Source: CAJXVY01 sp031580995
Lineage (GTDB): Bacteria > Actinomycetota > Actinomycetes > Actinomycetales > Microbacteriaceae
DNA length: 41,071 bases
Assembly: GCA_031580995.1 (NCBI GenBank)
Contig: JAVLCC010000010.1
Location: forward strand, 1 to 41,071
Direction: 5' to 3'
Every line of letters starts with the position of its first letter. Within the stretch, counting starts at the first letter, position 1. This document shows positions 39,951 through 41,071 of this stretch, piece by piece. The position numbers and the translations under genes were made by a program. Under the pieces are notes generated by a model, which was given only the letters and a program-made list of their open reading frames with translations, was not told where the DNA came from and did not search any database.

Positions 39951-40014
39951 GAGCTACAGGCTAGTGGATTCCATTCAGGCCCAGAGGGCCAATATCGGGA
40001 TTAGGCTTTGTCAC

Positions 40015-40461
40015 GTGAAATACGAGAATCTGATGGGGGAATTGATTGAGCTTGCCTCAAAAGCTCAATCAGAGGTTCCGGTTGCCGCTGCAATTATTGA
40101 TTCTGCGGGCAAGGTGCTCTCAATCACTCACAACAAAACAATTGAACTCAATGACCCAACCGCCCACGCAGAGATTATTGCCATGAGAGAGGCATCTAAG
40201 AAGCTCTCATCTTGGAGATTAGAAAACTGCACTCTGGTTGTCACCTTGGAGCCATGCGTGATGTGTGCGGGGGCAATCAAAACGGCAAGGATTCCAAGGG
40301 TTGTCTTTGGTGCCTGGGATGAACGAGTTGGTGGCAGCGGATCTCGCTATGACATTTTGAGAGATTCTCGGCTGGGTCCTGAGGTTGAAGTGATTGCAGG
40401 GGTTAGAGAAAAAGAATGCTCAGAGCTTCTGAGCAATTACTTCAAATCCCTCAGGGACTGA
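40015..40461 (+). CDS. tadA: tRNA-specific adenosine deaminase
   Basis: Converts adenosine to inosine at the wobble position of tRNA-Arg(ACG). The zinc site of the cytidine-deaminase fold is complete: HAE in DPTAHAEIIAMREAS (proton-shuttle Glu) and LEPCVMCAGAI. GAWDERVGGSGSRYD and a basic C-terminal helix are as in the family. Several in-frame starts exist. The GTG at 40015 gives a 148-residue protein and has TAGGCT (40002-40007) exactly 7 nt upstream, a leaderless promoter; the open frame from 39949 would overlap the upp start and adds non-family residues. tRNA-Ser follows 20 bp after the stop. Confidence 0.93.
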   Translation: MKYENLMGELIELASKAQSEVPVAAAIIDSAGKVLSITHNKTIELNDPTAHAEIIAMREASKKLSSWRLENCTLVVTLEPCVMCAGAIKTARIPRVVFGAWDERVGGSGSRYDILRDSRLGPEVEVIAGVREKECSELLSNYFKSLRD

Positions 40462-40481
40462 GATTTGTTAGTGTTGCCTGT

Positions 40482-40571
40482 GGTGGCGTGTCCGAGCGGC
40501 CGAAGGTGCAACTCTCGAAAAGTTGTGTTGGCGTAAGTCAACCGTGGGTTCAAATCCCACCGCCACCGCCA
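40482..40571 (+). tRNA. tRNA-Ser (CGA anticodon)
   Basis: Class II tRNA with a seven-base acceptor stem (GGTGGCG pairing with CGCCACC), a D arm, an anticodon stem CAACT/AGTTG around loop CTCGAAA (anticodon CGA, reading UCG), a long variable arm and the T-arm sequence GGGTTCAAATCCC. A discriminator G and an encoded CCA end the gene. The long variable arm and the anticodon together identify serine. Confidence 0.97.
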
Positions 40572-40605
40572 GAATAAGTTTGGACAAAAATTGGTTGAGG
40601 CCTAA

Positions 40606-40977
40606 GTGCGCAAACTAATCGGTGTCTATAACGCCAACGGAGGCTTCGTTGGTGAACTTGCCTATTTCTTTGGGCATCTGATTGGCATTCGCGATTGCAA
40701 GTTATGCGATGTTACCCATTCCCCGGTCAAGAAAAAAGCTGCATGGAAAGAGTTTGAGAAAAGAATTCTGGAGGATGGCTACGAGTTTGTTTTGGTTCAC
40801 AAAAACGAAAGAACCCAGGAACATATTGATGCCAGTGGTGGGAGAGAGCCGTGTGTGTTGATTGAGTATGAGGATGGATCACTGAGCATGATTCTGGACT
40901 GGAATGATCTGAAGGCAGCCAAGGGGGATGTCACCAGTTTTGAGAAGATTCTCAAATCGAAGTTGATTATGTATTGA
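40606..40977 (+). CDS. Conserved hypothetical protein with CxxC-D-x-TH motif
   Basis: A 123-residue soluble protein. It begins LIGVYNANGGFVGELAYFFGHLIG and has CKLCDVTHSP near residue 31, a CxxC pair next to a conserved histidine that could bind metal, followed by a charged alpha/beta domain. I believe similar proteins occur in other actinobacteria, but the function is unknown to me. GAGG 5 nt before the GTG at 40606 supports this start. It follows tRNA-Ser by 34 bp on the same strand. The remaining 94 bases of the window contain no recognisable gene. Confidence 0.72.
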   Translation: MRKLIGVYNANGGFVGELAYFFGHLIGIRDCKLCDVTHSPVKKKAAWKEFEKRILEDGYEFVLVHKNERTQEHIDASGGREPCVLIEYEDGSLSMILDWNDLKAAKGDVTSFEKILKSKLIMY

Positions 40978-41071
40978 ATTTGATGCATTAGATTCCCTAT
41001 TGGCCTCAATCGGCATTTAATTCCACAGAAATACTTCTTGCAGTTTGTTGTTGTCCTTCTATAAGATAGAG

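Noticed and set aside
1..41071. CRISPR arrays, insertion sequences, prophage or integrase genes
   Set aside because: No regularly spaced repeats, transposase motifs or phage structural genes were seen on reading all long frames. The visible repeats are short operator-like or hairpin elements.

Overview
The window looks like an actinobacterial chromosome segment, most likely from a small-genome, moderately low-GC member of the Microbacteriaceae (Luna/Aquiluna/Rhodoluna-type). That placement is an inference. It rests on a Wag31/DivIVA-like coiled-coil protein, GTP-type PEP carboxykinase, a DtxR/IdeR-type iron box, a CgArsR-like arsenic repressor with a thioredoxin-fold-type ArsC, many GTG/TTG starts, and many genes that appear to be transcribed without a 5' leader. 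Genes are packed tightly, with frequent 1-4 bp start/stop overlaps and overlapping convergent 3' ends. No intergenic stretch exceeds about 240 bp. No IS element, CRISPR array, prophage or rRNA was seen. Three 100-base N blocks (1240-1339, 29647-29746, 30925-31024) are scaffold gaps, and each one interrupts or truncates a gene.

Layout. 1-5.6 kb: end of an ABC-2 exporter permease, an aldo/keto reductase, a TrmA/RumA-type uracil methyltransferase, an MFS transporter, and a coupled aldehyde dehydrogenase-DoxX pair. 5.7-11.7 kb: a DivIVA-like protein, copper detoxification (copZ-copA), GTP-PEP carboxykinase and a DUF4395 membrane protein. 11.7-14.1 kb: a coupled hydrolase-SDR pair and a lipoprotein. 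14.1-15.5 kb: a compact arsenic operon, arsR divergent from an aquaglyceroporin and arsC, with no efflux pump. 15.5-19.1 kb: an iron(III) ABC importer (binding protein, fused permease, ATPase) under a near-consensus IdeR/DtxR box. 19.2-23.3 kb: an MgtA-like mannosyltransferase, a DedA protein, an SGNH hydrolase, a DUF3048 lipoprotein and a 46-aa DUF2256 zinc-ribbon protein.

23.3-33.9 kb is the most accessory-looking part, a surface-glycan locus. It carries galU and ugd (UDP-glucose to UDP-glucuronate), several glycosyltransferases, a subtilisin-like exported protease, an ABC-exporter membrane domain with no ATPase, and a 585-aa protein that appears to fuse a glycosyltransferase-like region to a polysaccharide pyruvyltransferase domain. 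Together these suggest synthesis of an acidic, possibly pyruvylated, surface polymer.

33.9-41 kb returns to housekeeping and small metabolic genes: a lipoprotein, an EamA transporter, threonine aldolase, a nitroreductase, a second DedA protein, a P-loop kinase coupled to a winged-helix regulator, upp, tadA, tRNA-Ser(CGA) and a conserved hypothetical.

The most interesting non-coding signals are: a window-wide pattern of TANNNT hexamers 6-8 nt before start codons (leaderless promoters); a 35-bp perfect hairpin inside the kinase reading frame; a 14-bp stem with a U-tract between ugd and the next glycosyltransferase; a Met/Cys-only mini-ORF with a hairpin upstream of the winged-helix regulator; a 7-4-7 direct repeat before the protease; and strong palindromes before threonine aldolase and copZ. 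I did not identify a clearly new, self-contained biological system. The surface-glycan locus and the regulator/kinase leader are the best candidates for follow-up.
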